Shown: piece by piece, positions 8,916-17,429 of the stretch
How the letters are laid out: every line of letters starts with the position of its first letter
How positions within the stretch are numbered: position 1 is the first letter of the stretch
Assembly (NCBI GenBank): GCA_009594995.1
Contig: VOPR01000004.1
Location: 1 to 64,000, forward strand
Reading direction: 5' to 3'
Length of the DNA: 64,000 nucleotides
Source of the DNA: Nitrospira sp.
GTDB taxonomy: Bacteria > Nitrospirota > Nitrospiria > Nitrospirales > Nitrospiraceae
Notes under the pieces: model-generated
The model's database searches: none
Told to the model about the DNA's origin: nothing
The model's input: the letters and a program-made list of their open reading frames with translations, nothing else
Program-made: the position numbers and the translations under genes

Positions 8916-10148
8916 CTACTGAATGATGGGCGGTGATGCGAGGCCGAAGACGACGAGTTGGAACTTCTCGTTCGCCGTGGGCGCCCCGTCTCGCCTCGTT
9001 GTGAGTAAGGTCACGCCGGATCCATCTTTGAAGATGCCGGCAAAAAATCCGCTCGTGGTTTGAATCGTGTACGTGCAGTTGCCCTGGTCGATCAGGCGGA
9101 ACTTTTCCCAGGCCTGCACCTGGGTTGCATCGATGTGAAAGATGGGCGCGGCTCCTCCGACGCACGGGCCGCCGAAGAGGCCGCCGCAGTCGGGGGTCCA
9201 ATACTTTCTGTCGTACTTCTCGACTTGCCCTCCGCCGCCGAGCGCGGTGAGGAATCTTCCGTTCGTGAGTTGAATCGCAAAGGTTCCATCGCCCTGCCTG
9301 AGTAGTTTGATTTTCATCTCCTGTTCGGTGGGGTGGCCGTTCAGACCAAACCAGGTTTTGCCTTGGTAGGTGGAGGAAGCGAGAAGCTCGCTGTCGGCCG
9401 CCATGATGCCGTACTCGTAGCCGGACCCCGGATCGCCGCACTTGACGATGCGAAACTGTTCCCAGGCTTGGACCTGCCTGGCGTCGCTGTGGATGGCGTC
9501 CTGATACCGCCCTCCGGCACCCACGGCGGTGAGGAAGTTTCCTTTGATTGTCCCGATCCCGTAATAGGGAGGAGGGTATCCACCCATGTAGACGATGCGG
9601 AACCGCTCCCAATCCTTGGGCTGTGTTGCATCGGTATGCAGCACATTGGCGGTCATCCCGCCGCCATTGACCGCGGTCAGATAGTTGCCGGTCGCGGTTT
9701 GGAAAAGTTTATCGTAGGGAGAGGGTGGGGTGGCGATGCCGATCTTAAATTTTTCCCAGGCTCCAGCCGACGTGGCGCCAGTGATCACCGTCGGATCACC
9801 GGTGCGTCCACCGCCATTGACAGCAGTGAGGTAATAGCCTGTTTGCGTCCTGAAGGCGAACTCTCCTGGGTACGCGCTGGTGAAGGCGGTCGATAGGGTA
9901 CCCAGCACGGCGGCGCCCGCCGTGGCTCCGGGAAGCGGGCGTAAAACCCCGCGCTCTTGGACTTCACCCGCAGCATTCGACTGAGCTGGTTCCTGTGCAG
10001 CCGGAGACTCGTCGGGAATCACAGCCACTTCGCGCGCCAGGGTGTTCTGTGCCGCTTGGTCTTTGCTGCGATCTGTCCCCGCACAGCCGGCCAGTCCCAG
10101 GCACAAGGCCGCCGTACCCACTAATGTGACGACTGCTGTATGTCGCAT
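8916..10148 (-). CDS. Lipoprotein with fascin-like beta-trefoil repeats
   Basis: 410 residues from the ATG at 10148, which has AGGAGGGC upstream; lipobox LGLAGC. After a linker containing EVQERGVLRPLPGAT, the protein repeats a unit of about 50 residues, G-x-YLTAVNGGG ... DAT-x-x-x-x-WE-x-F-x-I, at least five times (for example GNYLTAVNGGGMTANVLHTD and GNFLTAVGAGGRYQDAIHSD). This matches the fascin / actin-cross-linking type of beta-trefoil, which in bacteria usually binds carbohydrate or a protein surface. Two three-lobed trefoils would fit the length. The export signal puts it at the cell surface or in the periplasm; the ligand is unknown. Confidence 0.72.
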   Translation of the reverse strand: MRHTAVVTLVGTAALCLGLAGCAGTDRSKDQAAQNTLAREVAVIPDESPAAQEPAQSNAAGEVQERGVLRPLPGATAGAAVLGTLSTAFTSAYPGEFAFRTQTGYYLTAVNGGGRTGDPTVITGATSAGAWEKFKIGIATPPSPYDKLFQTATGNYLTAVNGGGMTANVLHTDATQPKDWERFRIVYMGGYPPPYYGIGTIKGNFLTAVGAGGRYQDAIHSDARQVQAWEQFRIVKCGDPGSGYEYGIMAADSELLASSTYQGKTWFGLNGHPTEQEMKIKLLRQGDGTFAIQLTNGRFLTALGGGGQVEKYDRKYWTPDCGGLFGGPCVGGAAPIFHIDATQVQAWEKFRLIDQGNCTYTIQTTSGFFAGIFKDGSGVTLLTTRRDGAPTANEKFQLVVFGLASPPIIQ

Positions 10149-10504
10149 CTGAGCCCTCCTGGTCTGAACATACTTGGACATCCTGCCGAAGGGTTTTTCG
10201 GCCGGGCCAAACAGTTGTGAGTACGTCGAGCGAATTGTCGGGCAGGTTCAGAAAGAGATCAAGAGCCCGTTGAGGAGATCGGGAATGCAGGTAGTTCACT
10301 TGGTGACGCAGGGGAGCGTCTGTGGCATCTGCCGATTGCGTCAGGCATTGGGGTGAACCTACAGTCTTCATGGTCGTTAGGATTCGGGTCCCACTGTCGC
10401 GTCTTCGTCATCCGGTCTTTGTCGCGCGTGGCACCTTCAACGTGTTTCAGTCCGCCAGATGCCACGCCTTCCGGTTCCATGCGAGTGAAGGCCGCTCCTG
10501 CCTG
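10149..10504. other. Intergenic stretch without a supported gene
   Basis: About 356 bases between two minus-strand genes. Short open frames occur on both strands, but none has a signal peptide, domain or good ribosome binding site. It may carry the promoter for the beta-trefoil lipoprotein gene; no clear -35/-10 pair was identified. Confidence 0.35.
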
Positions 10505-11560
10505 TCATCGGTGCTCGCGAACCGTAGGACTATCGAGATACGGATACCATCGGAGTGTCTTGGTCATGGGGTATTCATAATAGGCCTGACAGTTGTCGTT
10601 GATCGCTTTCAAATTGCCTTTGACGATGGTGGTCATGCCTGTGAGGAGATGTTGCGCGGAGGGACCGCCGGGCACCGTAAATCCGCAGCCGGCAGGAAGG
10701 CAGGTCCACAACATTTCCGTCGCCGCATTGTCCTCGTCGTAGAACGTTTCGCTCGGACGCGAGAGTTTGTGCGACCAGCTCACTTCCTGACGATTCCAGG
10801 CAAAGGGACTGATGGTGGTGCGGGATCCGGCGCGGGTGCTGAATCTCAACTTATGGTATTGCTGATCCGGCGAGTACCAGGTGAACAGAATTTCACTCTT
10901 GCCGACGGCATCACACTTGCTGATCAAGTCGAAAGAGAAGGGCCCGATCGTGACGTCGTAGAGCGGATCGAGCGGGGCTTGCCAGTTCACGGCAAATGTT
11001 TCGAAGCCTCCGCCGGCTTTGGGCTCTCGTAGGGAAATTGAAATGGTCATGTTGCGTGGCTTCCCGTCGCCTTCTTTGTCGTTATGGAGAAACCGGTTGC
11101 CGGAGGCACGCACGTATGATTGGGTGATGCGCTCGTTGCCGGCCGGGGAGTAGTAGCCGACACTGATTTCCACCGGTTGAGTCACCGGCAGGTTCGGGGC
11201 GACGGTGACCAGGGTGCTCAAGCTCTTGTAGGCGAGTCGCAACGCGTTTGCTACCAAGGTCAGGTTGGCGGTGGGGGCTTGGTATTGGGCTTGAACAAAG
11301 GTATTCGCGGTCGCTCCTTGGAACTTGTCCAGGATGCCTCGTTCCTGGATCGCGCCGGTCTCCGCCTGTGATGCAGAGTCAGTAAGCGGCAGGTGTTCCT
11401 CCTGGACTAACGGGGGAGCATTTCGCGGTTCCTCGTCAGCCCATGCGCCGTTGAGCCATGTTGTCGTCAGCACGAGTGCCAGAATAGTGCATGAGATTCG
11501 CAGGATCACTCCGGTCGCCATCATCGATGTCCCTGCCACACGGTTACGCTCTTGTTTCAT
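10505..11560 (-). CDS. Exported protein of unknown function with IQERGI motif
   Basis: 351 residues from the ATG at 11560 (MKQERNRV), chosen because TAGGAGG lies about 14 bases upstream; an internal start at 11524 is possible. A hydrophobic signal segment (ISCTILALVLTTTWLNGAWA) is followed by GAIQERGILDKFQGATA, nearly the same as EVQERGVLRPLPGATA in the beta-trefoil lipoprotein. The rest (about 330-residue range) is beta-rich with no recognised family: NLPVTQPVEISVGYYSPAG, WNRQEVSWSHKLSRPSE, LWTCLPAGCGF. The start lies within 20 bp of the preceding gene's stop, so it is probably in one transcript with it. Confidence 0.65.
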   Translation of the reverse strand: MKQERNRVAGTSMMATGVILRISCTILALVLTTTWLNGAWADEEPRNAPPLVQEEHLPLTDSASQAETGAIQERGILDKFQGATANTFVQAQYQAPTANLTLVANALRLAYKSLSTLVTVAPNLPVTQPVEISVGYYSPAGNERITQSYVRASGNRFLHNDKEGDGKPRNMTISISLREPKAGGGFETFAVNWQAPLDPLYDVTIGPFSFDLISKCDAVGKSEILFTWYSPDQQYHKLRFSTRAGSRTTISPFAWNRQEVSWSHKLSRPSETFYDEDNAATEMLWTCLPAGCGFTVPGGPSAQHLLTGMTTIVKGNLKAINDNCQAYYEYPMTKTLRWYPYLDSPTVREHR

Positions 11561-11579
11561 CGCTTGCTGCCTGCGCCTC

Positions 11580-12011
11580 CTACTTGCCCTGTTCTTCCGG
11601 CACGGTTGGAGTCGATGGCTCCTGCTCACCGTCGACACCGCGTCTCATGATTGGCGCGTTCATGCCCGCTCTGGGAAGGCGTGGATTGATCGGTGCGGGC
11701 GATACGACGGGCGCATTTTGCAGCACGCCGCCGGGAACTTTTGTCATCCCGCCCCTCGGACCCTTGAACGCCTCGATCTGCTCGCAATCTTTTCCTCCCT
11801 GCGCATTCTGCACGCAGCACATGTAGTCGCCGCTGGGAATACATTCGACCCAATGGCCCGGTTTGTCGGGACAGGTTGCCACCCCGATGGTGACGGGGCC
11901 TTGGCAGTTGTCGGGATTCTTGATGGGCACAGCCAGCGCAGGGGCGACAGCGACAATCATCCCGGACAGCAGTATCGTCACTCCGGCTGTGGCGCAAAGG
12001 AATCTAGTCAT
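11580..12011 (-). CDS. Small exported Cys-containing protein ending in RRGVDGE motif
   Basis: 143 residues; the start at 12011 has AAGGAGGCC immediately upstream, so the longer open frame to 12146 is not used. A signal peptide (about 1-30, PALA) precedes a domain with Cys at NCQG, ATCPDKPG, VECIPSGDYMCCVQN and KDCEQ. The C-terminus reads NAPIMRRGVDGEQEPS, almost identical to the end of the gene at 12627-13118. No known family recognised. It sits in the tandem series of Cys-rich exported proteins. Confidence 0.65.
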   Translation of the reverse strand: MTRFLCATAGVTILLSGMIVAVAPALAVPIKNPDNCQGPVTIGVATCPDKPGHWVECIPSGDYMCCVQNAQGGKDCEQIEAFKGPRGGMTKVPGGVLQNAPVVSPAPINPRLPRAGMNAPIMRRGVDGEQEPSTPTVPEEQGK

Positions 12012-12061
12012 GGTGGCCTCCTTATCTCGGGGTGAGTCAGGCACTCGCCCCGGCGCGATCT

Positions 12062-12604
12062 TTATCGACGTTGCATCGGCGTACATTCGCAACTTTGGCT
12101 TCCTGCGGGACAAGACCCGGGACAAAAGGGCGACAACAGCTGGCACTCAGCCTGGTTGTGGCATGAGCAGCGTGTCACGGGAAAGGGCACTTGGTAGTTG
12201 CAGACGTTTGGCGGCAGTGTCGGCATCGGGCCGCGGCTCATCGGCACGAATTCGCAATGGGTGCTGCCGACCGGACAGGAATTCGGAAACAGCGCGGTCA
12301 GGCTCTGGCATTCGGCCTGGTTGAAGCATTTGCACTGCGTCATCATGCGCGTTTCGGTATGGCAGAGCTGCGGCGGTGGACCAGCAGGAACGGGGACAAG
12401 TGGCTTCCGTTGGAATTCTTTTTTGAATTCTCCCAAGGCACCTGGTGCCACGCCGCGCTCTTGGACTTCCTCGCCGGCTGGGTTGCCGGAAGGGGGCGTT
12501 TCGTCCGTTGGTTGAGTGCCTGCATAGGCTGGATGGCCGGTTGTGAGCACGCATGTGAGCAGCACCCAGCCCCATGCGGCACAACATGTTGTCTTGGTGT
12601 ACAT
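12062..12604 (-). CDS. Exported Cys-rich protein with two tandem Cys repeats
   Basis: 180 residues from the ATG at 12604 (MYTKTTCCAAWGWVLL). After the signal peptide comes EEVQERGVAPGALGEF, the motif shared with neighbours. The mature part has two copies of a roughly 50-residue unit, each with the pattern CxCxNQAECQ-x-L ... P-x-SCPxGSxxCE-x-x-PM (about residues 85-120 and 140-177). The regular cysteines imply a disulfide-bonded, probably extracellular module. The repeats are unlike any domain I can name. The gene ends with PMQRR, so nothing follows the second repeat. Confidence 0.68.
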   Translation of the reverse strand: MYTKTTCCAAWGWVLLTCVLTTGHPAYAGTQPTDETPPSGNPAGEEVQERGVAPGALGEFKKEFQRKPLVPVPAGPPPQLCHTETRMMTQCKCFNQAECQSLTALFPNSCPVGSTHCEFVPMSRGPMPTLPPNVCNYQVPFPVTRCSCHNQAECQLLSPFCPGSCPAGSQSCECTPMQRR

Positions 12605-12626
12605 GGTTGCGTTCCCTCTGTCGGGT

Positions 12627-13118
12627 TTATTTCCCTTCCTTTTCCGAGGATGTCGGCTGGTCTCCCTCAACTCCGCGCCGCATGATCGGCCCGCCCGGAG
12701 CTGGAATAGGCATCCTTCCTTGCGGGGGCGGTACTTGCTGAAGCTGTCCTTGCACACCGCCGGGAGGAAGTCTCATCTGGCTCTGCTGCTCCGTGCCCAT
12801 ACAATCCCTGGTCGTACCCTGATGTGTCCCGGTCGGCGTGCTGGTTGTGCACGAATGGCCGAGGCACGCTTCCAGGCTTGACTCGGTAAACTGCACGGCA
12901 CCCGATGGCCCGAAATGCTCTTTCCCGAGTTCGTCCACCCAGCGGCAGGCGCATTTGCAGGACCAGTAGGTGTTCTTCTTCGGCTTTGCCCAACTGATGT
13001 CCGACTGCACAAGGCCGAGGATGGTGCACAAGCCTGTGCCCATAAGGACAAGCCAAAACCGTCGCGTCTGCTCGCGGTTTGACCCCATGATCTCCATGCC
13101 GGTCGCGGGAACTCTCAT
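12627..13118 (-). CDS. Small exported Cys-containing protein ending in RRGVEGD motif
   Basis: 163 residues; the start at 13118 has AAGGAGGCCGTT directly upstream. A long n-region with Arg residues and a hydrophobic stretch (FWLVLMGTGLCTILGLV) form the export signal. The middle has SCKCACRWVDELGKEHFGP and further cysteines (LEACLGHSCT, RDCMGT). A Pro/Gln-rich segment leads to GGPIMRRGVEGDQPTS at the C-terminus, matching the end of the gene at 11580-12011. It is the gene downstream of the DsbA-like oxidoreductase, a plausible folding partner. No known family recognised. Confidence 0.65.
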   Translation of the reverse strand: MRVPATGMEIMGSNREQTRRFWLVLMGTGLCTILGLVQSDISWAKPKKNTYWSCKCACRWVDELGKEHFGPSGAVQFTESSLEACLGHSCTTSTPTGTHQGTTRDCMGTEQQSQMRLPPGGVQGQLQQVPPPQGRMPIPAPGGPIMRRGVEGDQPTSSEKEGK

Positions 13119-13165
13119 AACGGCCTCCTTTGTTGATGAGCAGGAATATCCCGAGACGCTGCGCA

Positions 13166-13921
13166 TCATCGTGCGCTGGTCCCCCGCGCGATCAATTCTT
13201 TCAGCCCGTTTAAGTCCAATGCGCCCGGGACCAATTCCGTTCCGACAATGAATCCGGGCGTACCGCTGATGCCAAGGGTGCGCGCTAGGGCACGATTGGT
13301 ATCGATGACCTTCTGCCATTCGGGATTGCGCATGTCGGCTTCCAGCTTTGTTGTGTCGAGACCAACGTCCCCGGCCAGGCTCAGGAGCGATTCTTTCGTG
13401 AGGTCGCCCTTGAAGGCCAACATGGCTTCATGAAAGGCCTGATGCTTGCCTTGCGTTTGTGAGGCCAACGCGGCTTTCGCTGCGAGTTCCGAGGTTTCGC
13501 CGAGGATAGGAAAGTCTTTGTAGATGACGCGCACACGCGAATCTTCATGCTGCAATTGCGTGACCGCGCCGGCCGCTCGTTTACAGTAGCCGCAGCGATA
13601 ATCGAAAAATTCGACGAGCGTGATCTCTCCGGAGGCGTTGCCGCTCACGGGGGATGTGGGATCATTGAACAGTTCGCGCTGGTGGGCTGCCAGCGCCACC
13701 TTCTGCTTTGCCTTTTCCTCCGCCTCACGTTTGGTTTCCAGCGCCTGCAGCGATTGCTCGATCACTTCCGGATGAGCGCGAATGTATTGTTCGATGACCT
13801 GCTCCATGGATTGGCGAGCGGCAGGATCGAGTTCCGATGCTGCCGCCAATCCTGGCAGAGGAGCCTGAGTGAATACCAAGAAGAGTGTGGCGGCGGTCAT
13901 GAAATAACGGAAGCGATTCAT
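13166..13921 (-). CDS. DsbA-family periplasmic thiol-disulfide oxidoreductase
   Basis: 251 residues from the ATG at 13921, which has GGAGGG upstream. A signal peptide (about 1-27) is followed by a charged helical region (EQVIEQYIRAHPEVIEQSLQ) as in many DsbA/BdbD/DsbG-like proteins. The thioredoxin fold has the active site C110-G-Y-C113 in EFFDYRCGYCKRA and the cis-proline loop GTPGF near residue 212. It should form or shuffle disulfides in exported proteins. Its position 47 bp upstream of a run of Cys-rich secreted proteins suggests that they are its substrates (inference). Confidence 0.9.
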   Translation of the reverse strand: MNRFRYFMTAATLFLVFTQAPLPGLAAASELDPAARQSMEQVIEQYIRAHPEVIEQSLQALETKREAEEKAKQKVALAAHQRELFNDPTSPVSGNASGEITLVEFFDYRCGYCKRAAGAVTQLQHEDSRVRVIYKDFPILGETSELAAKAALASQTQGKHQAFHEAMLAFKGDLTKESLLSLAGDVGLDTTKLEADMRNPEWQKVIDTNRALARTLGISGTPGFIVGTELVPGALDLNGLKELIARGTSAR

Positions 13922-14239
13922 CGGCCCTCCTTCAAGTCTGGTCATAGTTCGGTCTTGGCGATGGGTTGCTGTGCCGATGATTGAGAGCACAGGGCAACCG
14001 ATTCTTGTGAGCCTCTTTTCCTGCCTGGTATGTCGGGAGCAACGGAGTAAGGTTCAACGTATGTGAAGATTTCAGCTGATGGATGGGGAGCGTGAGCCCA
14101 TTGGCAGAGTGCAAAATCATGCTGGGGCCTCGCCATGCCGCGCCGGATAAGCGTTTGCGACTGGTCTACAGGATGCAGGAGCATACGCAGCCCTGCTGCT
14201 CTGGGTCAACTGTGTGTTGGAATAATACGAGTATTTCTG
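13922..14239. other. Intergenic stretch without a supported gene
   Basis: About 318 bases between two minus-strand genes. Overlapping short minus-strand frames exist, but they have no domain or ribosome binding site. No hairpin with a T-run was found. It probably holds the promoter of the DsbA-like gene. Confidence 0.35.
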
Positions 14240-14701
14240 TCAGAACCGGCGCAGCGCCTTCTGGGCCAACGCGTTCACCTTCTCTTCATCGCCCGCGGTT
14301 TTCTGAATTGACACGTTGATGGTCGTGCCGCCCTTCTTCACATACAGATTGACGTAGTTGAGCCCGTGCATCCCTCGGTCCATGAAGGCCTCGTCCCCGA
14401 GCCCTTTCACCGTGACGGGATCCTTGGAGATGGTCCTGCCACGCCCGATGGCCTCGGATGGAAAGACCCAGACCTCCATGGCGTCCTTACCATTGGCAAA
14501 CTCGTAGTTGCACCAGCTGGCCGCGCCTTCTTTGTCGGATGTGGGCGGTCCCTTGAGCTTGCCAACCACCTGTTCGACTTCTGCCGTGGTTAGGAGCGAG
14601 CAGGGGTCTGGAGGGCCGGCCAGGCTTGGCTGTGCGACGAGCATGTTGGAGAGGCAAAGGGATACGGACATGAACAGGACAGGCTTCGAGGATCGACGCA
14701 T
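14240..14701 (-). CDS. Exported DUF3558-like protein
   Basis: 153 residues with a signal peptide (about 1-29, SLAG). The mature part starts PPDPCSLLTTAEVEQVVGK, the typical opening of DUF3558-like proteins, where a Cys pairs with a second Cys (here WCNYEF). GLGDEAFMDRG and LYVKKGGTTINVSIQ are also family-like. Members are small exported proteins of unknown role, many of them lipoproteins. Here the signal lacks a clear lipobox, so a soluble periplasmic protein is likely. Confidence 0.72.
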   Translation of the reverse strand: MRRSSKPVLFMSVSLCLSNMLVAQPSLAGPPDPCSLLTTAEVEQVVGKLKGPPTSDKEGAASWCNYEFANGKDAMEVWVFPSEAIGRGRTISKDPVTVKGLGDEAFMDRGMHGLNYVNLYVKKGGTTINVSIQKTAGDEEKVNALAQKALRRF

Positions 14702-14866
14702 GATGTCTCCTTCACGTTGAGCGTAGCTGTGTGCACCGGCAACCGGTGGAAGTCACCGGAGCCATGACGCCGAAAACAACCCACTTGCTCCATCCTGGAA
14801 ATGAAGGAGGCATTTTAGCGCTGCTCATCCACGGCGTTTCTTCAAACGTGGAACCGGTGCTGAGTC

Positions 14867-16036
14867 TCATGGTGGTCCTTCTTGTCCGGCGGGTACCGAG
14901 GTGGTGTCTGCCGAATCTGTTCCTGAGTTACCAAGGCCGCGGGGTCGGATCAGTGTGGTGCCGGCTGGCCCCTGTTGAGGTGTGCGCAGTGTTTCCAGGG
15001 AATTTTGCAGCGACTGGGTCGGTTGTGTCAGAAACAACTCAAACGGGACGGGGGCGCTCCATGAGCCCTTATTCGGGCTCGCAACACGTGTCCGAACCTG
15101 CCAACGACCAGGCTGCCCGCGCGTGACGCCGCTCGGTACGATGATCCCTTTGGAGAGTTGGTCCATCGACAGCGGCCACAGATTCACGTACGGATTGAGT
15201 GCGGAGGCATCCAGCCACGTGAACTCGGCCTCTGCGGCAAATCCCCCACCCACCGCCGGTGGCGTGGCTTTGACCATGAATTGCCCCTGCACCACGCGGG
15301 TTCCCGGTTTGGGCTCCACGAGCACCGGCCAGTCGGGGACAACGTTCGTGGTGGCGCCGACACCGGCCTGGGTGGCGGGGGAAAGCGGAGACCCCAAAGG
15401 TTTCTCGACAACAGGCCCGAGCGTGCCGGGCTTCTGACGCGTGGCCGTGCTGATCAGATACTGCTTGTCGAGCGCCGCGCGTTGCGTGGGATTGAGCTTG
15501 AACGACAGCGGCAGGTTGGGAGCGTCCTGCAGCAACTGTTGGAAGGCCATCGAGAGGTATCCGCCTAACGAGGGCGGTGCCGTCTGTCTTGTCACGAGGC
15601 GACAGGGTCCACTCGACGTGAGACGCCAGGGATCGGAGCCGCACTGCATGGTAGAGTTCACGGTTCCTGTGGCCGTGGTTCTGCCGAACTCCGTCAACGT
15701 CAGCGTCATCGTTTCAAACGTTGCCTTTGTATTCGGCTGGTGGCTCCCCTGGGCTGTCCAATTAACGTTGTCATAGTTCAGCTGCACGGCACCGCCTCTG
15801 GAGTGGGTTTCAAAGAGCGAACACATTCCTGTGGCCACATAGTCGGAACTCAACGTTTTGTATGTGCCGCTGATCGTGGTCACCGAGCAGGCCATGGACA
15901 GTTGACCCACGACGGCCGGTTCACCGGCCGCGGCGATTTCGACGGAGATCGTTGCGGCACATTGAAGAGATGCACAGCACAGAATGCGTTTCCAGCCCGG
16001 TAGCCGTTGCGTCCCTCGCACCTTCGTGAACGCCAT
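14867..16036 (-). CDS. Exported Cys-DPW-Cys family protein, paralogue 1
   Basis: 389 residues. The N-terminal signal region (ILCCASLQCAATISVEIAAAG) is followed by a beta-rich module with four cysteines ending MQCGSDPWRLTSSGPC. The same C...C...C-x(2-3)-DPW...C plan is present in the next three genes upstream. The C-terminal half (about 240-350) looks like an immunoglobulin-like domain (LVEPKPGTRVVQGQFMVKA ... GRWQVRTRVASPNKGSWSAP). The end has LIRPRGLGNSGTD, loosely like the RRGV-x-G motif of neighbours. No known family recognised. Probably secreted or periplasmic and disulfide-bonded. Confidence 0.62.
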   Translation of the reverse strand: MAFTKVRGTQRLPGWKRILCCASLQCAATISVEIAAAGEPAVVGQLSMACSVTTISGTYKTLSSDYVATGMCSLFETHSRGGAVQLNYDNVNWTAQGSHQPNTKATFETMTLTLTEFGRTTATGTVNSTMQCGSDPWRLTSSGPCRLVTRQTAPPSLGGYLSMAFQQLLQDAPNLPLSFKLNPTQRAALDKQYLISTATRQKPGTLGPVVEKPLGSPLSPATQAGVGATTNVVPDWPVLVEPKPGTRVVQGQFMVKATPPAVGGGFAAEAEFTWLDASALNPYVNLWPLSMDQLSKGIIVPSGVTRGQPGRWQVRTRVASPNKGSWSAPVPFELFLTQPTQSLQNSLETLRTPQQGPAGTTLIRPRGLGNSGTDSADTTSVPAGQEGPP

Positions 16037-16051
16037 CGCTGGTCTCTCCTC

Positions 16052-17389
16052 TTACGGGGCACTGGCAAGCGGCACCGTGCAAGGCACCGGAATCCAGCGA
16101 GGGCCGATGTCTGCCAGGTTCGGCCGGCAAGCGGGCAAGACACCTCGTGATTGCGTCGACGCTGATCGAATGGCTTCTTGCAGTGTTTTGTCGGGGACTG
16201 TCGTTGCCAGGTTGATGCCGCGACCTGTTTCTGAACGTGAAGCCTGCGCGTCAAAACGCCTGCCGTCAGGTATCAGGAGAATGAGGTGTACCTGCTCAGA
16301 CTCGCCGGGAACTCCCATGGCGAGCGGATGCTGGAGGGATTCGCTATGTCCCGAGCGGCGGGCATGCAGGAGCACCGTCGGTTGGCCCTCCCTGGCCAAT
16401 CCGATCTGAACGTCGAGTACCGGCTGCACGTCGTAAGTGCCGGGCGTGAGGACGGCGGATGCACCCGCTGCAGTGGTGACGTGAAGTGGACGATCGATCG
16501 TCAACACAATCGGCTGGATGATCTCCGGTGCTCCCTCTTCCAGTACAGCCGCGTCCGACGTTTCCGCTCTCTCGGCTTGCGTCTCATTGGGCTGGTGCCC
16601 CGATGTCTGGTCCTCTTTTCCCTCCACACCTCTTGCGAATATCCCGGACCGAGCCAGGTTGCTCGCTGCTGTGTTCGACTTTGGGAGAGTGGTCTGCGGC
16701 GGCACAGTCATGGCTTGAAGGCGCTGGGACTGGGTGATCACTTGGGATTGTTGGGTTTGCGCCGTCATATTCTGCATGCGTGACCGTTGCGAGGCCGGCT
16801 GATTTGCCGCCTGATATTGGTTGATCAGTTGTTGCTTGAGGGCAGGGGAGATTCTTCTCCCTGTCAGAGGAAATGGTCTGGTGCCGATGTTGGGGAACGC
16901 GGCCTTCAGATCGTCTGGCATATATTCGCCAAAACGACTGCAGGTGCCGTCCTGCAGCCACGGATCCGCCGTGCAGTTTCCCGTCCAATACATGAAAATC
17001 TTGCCTCCCGGCGCCCGATCTGGCAGGAAGGGCTCATACCCTGTGATGGTGAGGGATTCGGATGCATTCGGACGATCCCGTCTCGTTTCCGACGGCGTCC
17101 AACTCCCTTCCCAGGTGAATGTCATCACGCCGGGTCTCGCGGGGCTGGTACATCTCATCGAGAAGGGGTATTTCGCTGCGCCTTTCGGGGCGGCCAGGAA
17201 TGCCGGCGCAGTGGTCATCACCGCGTTCGAACAGTTGATCGGGACTTCCGCATTCCCTTCATGCACGGACAGCAATTGCCCGAGTGCCTCCACATGCGTG
17301 GGCGCCGCAGGGATGCTTTGCAGTACCGCGATCCCGAGCACTCCTGCGAGCCATCCTCGGCCAACCTGTCTTACTGGTGCCGGTGTCAT
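16052..17389 (-). CDS. Exported Cys-DPW-Cys family protein, paralogue 2, with RPLHV-type domain
   Basis: 445 residues; the start at 17389 has AGGAGGTC upstream. A signal segment is followed by the four-Cys module (INCSNAV ... MRCTSP ... GNCTADPWLQDGTC). A Gln-rich region (about 200-250) leads to IFARGVEGKEDQ, the motif shared with neighbours. The C-terminal part (TIDRPLHVTTAAG ... LILLIPDGRRFDAQ) is homologous to a domain of the PAN-like lipoprotein at 6994-7914. So it joins modules found separately elsewhere in the cluster. The gap to the next gene downstream is only 15 bp. Function unknown. Confidence 0.62.
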   Translation of the reverse strand: MTPAPVRQVGRGWLAGVLGIAVLQSIPAAPTHVEALGQLLSVHEGNAEVPINCSNAVMTTAPAFLAAPKGAAKYPFSMRCTSPARPGVMTFTWEGSWTPSETRRDRPNASESLTITGYEPFLPDRAPGGKIFMYWTGNCTADPWLQDGTCSRFGEYMPDDLKAAFPNIGTRPFPLTGRRISPALKQQLINQYQAANQPASQRSRMQNMTAQTQQSQVITQSQRLQAMTVPPQTTLPKSNTAASNLARSGIFARGVEGKEDQTSGHQPNETQAERAETSDAAVLEEGAPEIIQPIVLTIDRPLHVTTAAGASAVLTPGTYDVQPVLDVQIGLAREGQPTVLLHARRSGHSESLQHPLAMGVPGESEQVHLILLIPDGRRFDAQASRSETGRGINLATTVPDKTLQEAIRSASTQSRGVLPACRPNLADIGPRWIPVPCTVPLASAP

Positions 17390-17429
17390 CGAGACCTCCT
17401 TGGTATCGCGCGCCTGACGGCTCTCACGA

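Noticed and set aside
10322..11032. 236-codon open frame on the plus strand
   Set aside because: Overlaps the exported protein gene on the opposite strand; no signal, domain or ribosome binding site.
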